Source of the DNA: an uncultured Lachnospiraceae bacterium
GTDB taxonomy: Bacteria; Bacillota_A; Clostridia; Lachnospirales; Lachnospiraceae
Assembly (NCBI GenBank): GCA_947564305.1
Contig: CANOBT010000195.1
Coordinates: 1-9,600 of the forward strand
DNA length: 9,600 nt
Reading direction: 5' to 3'
Positions 6,948 through 9,600 of this stretch are shown piece after piece (the stretch's first letter is position 1; every line of letters begins with the position of its first letter). The notes under the pieces are model-generated. The model was given only the letters and a program-made list of their open reading frames with translations. It had not been told where the DNA came from and searched no databases. The position numbers and the translations under genes were made by a program.

Positions 6948-9314
6948 CTATTTATCATTGAAAATCACCGTATTCTGATTATCTATCGTACACTGAAAGG
7001 CACTATGCCATTCTGTCAGATAAAGAACCGAATCTTTTCCAGTCGTATTTACATCTGCACCAGCCGTCTCCATGACATGCTCTCCGACAAGCCGAATCCT
7101 GATATTTGTATTCCCCTTCACTTCGCCCTGGATTTTATCCCCCTTGCGCTTTAATGTCACGGCTGTGACCAGCTTCCCATTCTGATAGACCTCCGCATGC
7201 GCCTGTTCTGTAAGCCCATACACCTCCATTTCCAGATTCTCATGAAAATCATACTCTGCACTTTCTGCTTCCAGTCCTACAGCAATGATACTGTTTTCCC
7301 TGACCCACAGCGGAACCGACAGATAATCATGATACTCTTCACGCCAGCATCCGCCCCTTGTCTGTTCGCCAGTCAGATAATTGGTCCAAAGTCCTTCCGG
7401 CAAATAATACACAGCTTTTCCTTCCTTATTAAAGACAGGAGCCACAAGCAGGTTTTCTCCCAACATATACTGCTTATCCAGATACCGGCAGTTCCTGTCA
7501 TTCTCGAATTCCAGCGGCATACTGCGAAGCATTGGAACTCCTGTCTGAGATGTCATACAAGCGCTACTGTAAAGATATGGAAGAAGTTTCAGCTTAAGTC
7601 TTGTGAAAAAGCGAACCACATCCACTGCCTCATCATCATATAGCCATGGTACACGGTAAGATTTACTCCCGTGGAATCTGCTGTGTGTTGACAACAATCC
7701 AAACGCTGCCCAGCGTTTATAGACATCAGCAGTAGACGTACTTTCAAATCCACCTATATCATGACTCCAGAATCCAAATCCGCTGCTGGTCAAAGATAAT
7801 CCGCCCCTTAAGCTCTGTTCCATAGACTCATAATCTGACCAGCAATCCCCTCCCCAATGAACTGGGAATTTCTGACCGCCCGCAGTTGCCGACCGTGCAA
7901 AAAGAACAGCTTCCTCTTTCCCTCTGCGTTTTTCCAACACTTCATATACCGCTTTATTGTAAAGGTATGTATAGAAATTATGCATTTTTTCCGGGTCGGC
8001 ACCATTATCATAAACCACATCCGTTGGAATCCGTTCGCCAAAATCCGTCTTAAAGCAGTCCACACCCATATCCAGCAGGTCGCTCAGCTTTTCCTGGTAC
8101 CATTTCGTTGCTTCTGGATTGGTAAAATCTACAATCGCAAGCCCCGGCTGCCACATATCCCACTGCCACACATCGCCGTTTGCACATTTCAGGAAATACC
8201 CCTTCTCCATGCCCTCTTCAAAAAGTATAGACTCCTGACCGATATATGGGTTAATCCATACACACACACGGATTCCTTTCTCCCTAATACGTCCAAGCAT
8301 TCCCTCAGGATCTGGAAATACTCTTTCATCCCAGACAAAATCCGTCCAGTGAAACTCCCGCATCCAACAGCAGTCAAAATGAAATACGCTAAGGGGGATT
8401 CCCCTGTCTGTCATTCCGTCAATAAAGCTCATCACAGTCTCCTCATCATAGTCTGTTGTAAATGATGTAGACAGCCACAATCCAAAGGTCCATTGTGGTG
8501 GAAGTGCCGGTTTCCCTGTCAGATCCGTATAACGCATCAAAACCTCTTTCATAGATGGACCATTGATCAGAAAATAGTCCAGGCTCTCACCTTTAACAGA
8601 GAACCCTACTTTGGCAACCTGTTCTGTGGCAATTTCAAATTCCACTTTTTCCGGATGATTGACGAATACTCCATATCCCCGGTTTGACAAATAAAAAGGA
8701 ATATTTTTATAAGCCTGCTCCGTACTGGTTCCGCCGTCCTCATTCCAGATACTGACAGACTGACCGTTCTTCACAAACGGAGTGAAGCGTTCTCCAAGTC
8801 CATAGATCAGTTCATCCACTGACAATCCAAGAGACTGACACATATATGCATCCTCATTCCCCCTGTCATACGCAAATCCATTCCATTCTGTCTTCCGGTA
8901 AGCCAGATCACGCGTGCCGCTCTTCGTCAGTAAGTTCCCGTCCCGCTCATAATACATGCACCAGTTTTCTTTATTGATACGCAGGCTTAAGCTTCCGCTG
9001 GACACAGTGATTTCTTCCTCGGTCTCTTCCATCCGGAAACAGCCCGGCTCCTTCGGAAGCTTCAGTTCAAACTTTGTTACATCCGACCTGACGCCCTTAT
9101 GATGAAACGTCTGCACTCGGATGACCTCCGGCATCGGAGCCGTAATTTTAACAGTCAGATTGATTCCTCCCAGTGTATCGCCCTTCTCTACTATCCGGGC
9201 AGTCGGAGTACATAATGTCACTTCCTCCATTCCTTCTCTTACTTCATATACATGCGCCGGTGAAAAACTTCCGTATCCTTCTTTTAAAAGCCAACATCCA
9301 TTGTGAAATTTCAT
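6948..9314 (-). CDS. yicI: GH31 alpha-xylosidase (YicI type)
   Basis: A 788-residue enzyme that aligns by eye along its length with Escherichia coli YicI, the alpha-xylosidase that releases xylose from isoprimeverose and xyloglucan oligosaccharides. Shared blocks include YGLGERFT, GGTSTEQAYKNIPFY, SFTT-YDE, WINPYIGQ, KTDFGERIPTDV and FPVHWGGDC. The catalytic nucleophile is Asp424 (KTDFGE) and the acid/base is Asp490 (HWGGD). The layout is an N-terminal beta-sandwich (about 1-253), a barrel (254-597) and two C-terminal beta domains. At the substrate pocket the YicI pair Cys-Phe (HFDCFWM) is Cys-Cys here (HFDCCWM, residues 315-316), which may alter specificity. No signal peptide is present. GGAGG lies 9 bases before the ATG. 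It is the first gene of the operon, directly behind the TATAAT promoter. Confidence 0.93.
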   Translation of the reverse strand: MKFHNGCWLLKEGYGSFSPAHVYEVREGMEEVTLCTPTARIVEKGDTLGGINLTVKITAPMPEVIRVQTFHHKGVRSDVTKFELKLPKEPGCFRMEETEEEITVSSGSLSLRINKENWCMYYERDGNLLTKSGTRDLAYRKTEWNGFAYDRGNEDAYMCQSLGLSVDELIYGLGERFTPFVKNGQSVSIWNEDGGTSTEQAYKNIPFYLSNRGYGVFVNHPEKVEFEIATEQVAKVGFSVKGESLDYFLINGPSMKEVLMRYTDLTGKPALPPQWTFGLWLSTSFTTDYDEETVMSFIDGMTDRGIPLSVFHFDCCWMREFHWTDFVWDERVFPDPEGMLGRIREKGIRVCVWINPYIGQESILFEEGMEKGYFLKCANGDVWQWDMWQPGLAIVDFTNPEATKWYQEKLSDLLDMGVDCFKTDFGERIPTDVVYDNGADPEKMHNFYTYLYNKAVYEVLEKRRGKEEAVLFARSATAGGQKFPVHWGGDCWSDYESMEQSLRGGLSLTSSGFGFWSHDIGGFESTSTADVYKRWAAFGLLSTHSRFHGSKSYRVPWLYDDEAVDVVRFFTRLKLKLLPYLYSSACMTSQTGVPMLRSMPLEFENDRNCRYLDKQYMLGENLLVAPVFNKEGKAVYYLPEGLWTNYLTGEQTRGGCWREEYHDYLSVPLWVRENSIIAVGLEAESAEYDFHENLEMEVYGLTEQAHAEVYQNGKLVTAVTLKRKGDKIQGEVKGNTNIRIRLVGEHVMETAGADVNTTGKDSVLYLTEWHSAFQCTIDNQNTVIFNDK

Positions 9315-9353
9315 AATCTCATACCTCCCTGTTTTTCATTCTATATCCGTATC

Positions 9354-9371
9354 TGTGCTTATGTCCGCACA
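9354..9371. promoter_or_regulatory. Small inverted repeat near the operon transcription start
   Basis: TGTGC and GCACA face each other across 8 bases, just downstream of the TATAAT box and about at the expected transcription start of the glycosidase operon. The position would suit a repressor site or a weak leader hairpin. The arms are only 5 bases long, so chance is quite possible. Confidence 0.2.
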
Positions 9372-9376
9372 AGCCC

Positions 9377-9382
9377 ATTATA
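9377..9382 (-). promoter_or_regulatory. -10 box of the glycosidase operon promoter
   Basis: A perfect TATAAT on the minus strand, 62 bases before the alpha-xylosidase start codon, with the expected transcription start near 9370. No good -35 hexamer lies 16-18 bases upstream; the positions there read TATTAA or similar. A strong -10 with a poor -35 suggests that an activator recruits RNA polymerase. This fits an inducible sugar operon. Confidence 0.55.
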
Positions 9383-9407
9383 AATAAGCATTTCTCTAAT
9401 TAATACT

Positions 9408-9429
9408 GTATTTATTTGCAAAAAAATAC
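9408..9429. promoter_or_regulatory. Near-perfect 22-bp palindrome, candidate regulator binding site
   Basis: The sequence runs from GTATTT to AAATAC around the centre TTTGCAAA and equals its own reverse complement at 20 of 22 positions. Its centre lies about 48 bases upstream of the predicted operon start and upstream of the divergent promoter too. That is a typical place for an activator or a shared regulator. The region is AT-rich, which raises the chance of accidental symmetry, but the GC centre and the arm length are notable. Confidence 0.45.
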
Positions 9430-9451
9430 TACTTTTTTTGAATACCATATG

Positions 9452-9460
9452 TGATAAAAT
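9452..9460 (+). promoter_or_regulatory. Extended -10 box for the divergent gene
   Basis: TGATAAAAT is a TGn extension joined to TAAAAT, five of six matches to the sigma-A -10 consensus. No clear -35 is present at 16-18 bases upstream; that stretch is mostly T. It would start a transcript near 9467, with a leader of about 68 bases before the divergent ATG. Confidence 0.4.
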
Positions 9461-9534
9461 AAAGTTAATTGTTAAGAACAAAAAACTCAGAATTATCTTA
9501 AGGCTATTGTTCAGACTGAAAAGAGGGCACACCC

Positions 9535-9600
9535 ATGATAAGCAAATTTCATTTTACATATTTTTCCAAAAATAAAACAAAACGCCAGCTGATCACTCTG
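9535..9600 (+). CDS. 5' end of a divergent gene, cut by the window edge
   Basis: An ATG at 9535-9537 opens a frame that stays open for 22 codons to the end of the window. GAGGG lies 7 bases upstream as a ribosome binding site, and an extended -10 box lies further upstream. The visible N-terminus (MISKFHFTYFSKN, then KTKRQLITL) is strongly basic and turns hydrophobic at the edge. Such a start is common in membrane-anchored sensors, including histidine kinases and AraC-type regulators with an N-terminal membrane segment. Its position, divergent from a sugar operon, also suits a regulator. Too little is visible to assign a function. Confidence 0.55.
   Translation, partial: MISKFHFTYFSKNKTKRQLITL

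Noticed and set aside
7857..8465. Plus-strand open frame of about 200 codons inside the alpha-xylosidase gene
   Set aside because: It is fully antisense to a clearly conserved part of GH31 and its translation is low-complexity and family-less, with no ribosome binding site.
9315..9534. Catabolite-repression (cre) site before the sugar operon
   Set aside because: I looked for the CcpA-type consensus with its CG centre and found no convincing match; the palindrome has a GC centre and a different sequence.
1..9600. CRISPR array, tRNA, rRNA, transposon ends or insertion sequence
   Set aside because: I saw no repeated spacer-like units, no clover-leaf or rRNA sequence, no transposase frame and no long terminal inverted repeats.

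Overview
The window looks like chromosomal DNA of a gut-type Firmicute, most likely a Lachnospiraceae-like Clostridia. The evidence is AT-rich intergenic DNA, strong GGAGG ribosome binding sites 8-10 bases before ATG, and the gene families present. This assignment is an inference from style; no rRNA or marker gene is present. All complete genes lie on the minus strand. Only a truncated gene at the right edge is on the plus strand.

Right two thirds (about 2740-9600): a compact glycoside hydrolase operon, read right to left. It holds a GH31 alpha-xylosidase of the YicI type, a GH42 beta-galactosidase and a GH3 beta-glucosidase, with gaps of 12 and 5 bases. None has a signal peptide, so all should act in the cytoplasm on imported oligosaccharides. 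The three activities match the side-chain xylose, terminal galactose and beta-glucan backbone of xyloglucan oligosaccharides, so the operon is best read as a xyloglucan-oligosaccharide finishing pathway. The transporter and any extracellular endoglucanase are outside the window. The divergent intergenic region (9315-9534) holds a perfect TATAAT box for the operon with a poor -35, a near-perfect 22-bp palindrome centred on TTTGCAAA just upstream, an extended -10 box facing the other way, and the first 22 codons of a divergent gene that may be the regulator.

Left third (about 1-2740): small accessory genes with a more AT-rich look, on the same strand, each with its own strong ribosome binding site. 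In order of transcription they are a receiver-less OmpR/PhoB-type winged-helix protein, a stand-alone C39/papain-like cysteine peptidase domain, a six-helix membrane protein and a GNAT acetyltransferase. Next come two decayed coding remnants, whose old ATGA junction is still visible, and a Cys-rich DUF3795 protein with its own promoter and a strong hairpin terminator. I see no terminator between the GH3 gene and the winged-helix gene, so read-through from the sugar operon is possible.

Four start codons are placed downstream of the longest open frame because the ribosome binding site fits the inner ATG: DUF3795, GNAT, winged helix and GH3. I found no tRNA, rRNA, CRISPR array, transposase or insertion sequence.
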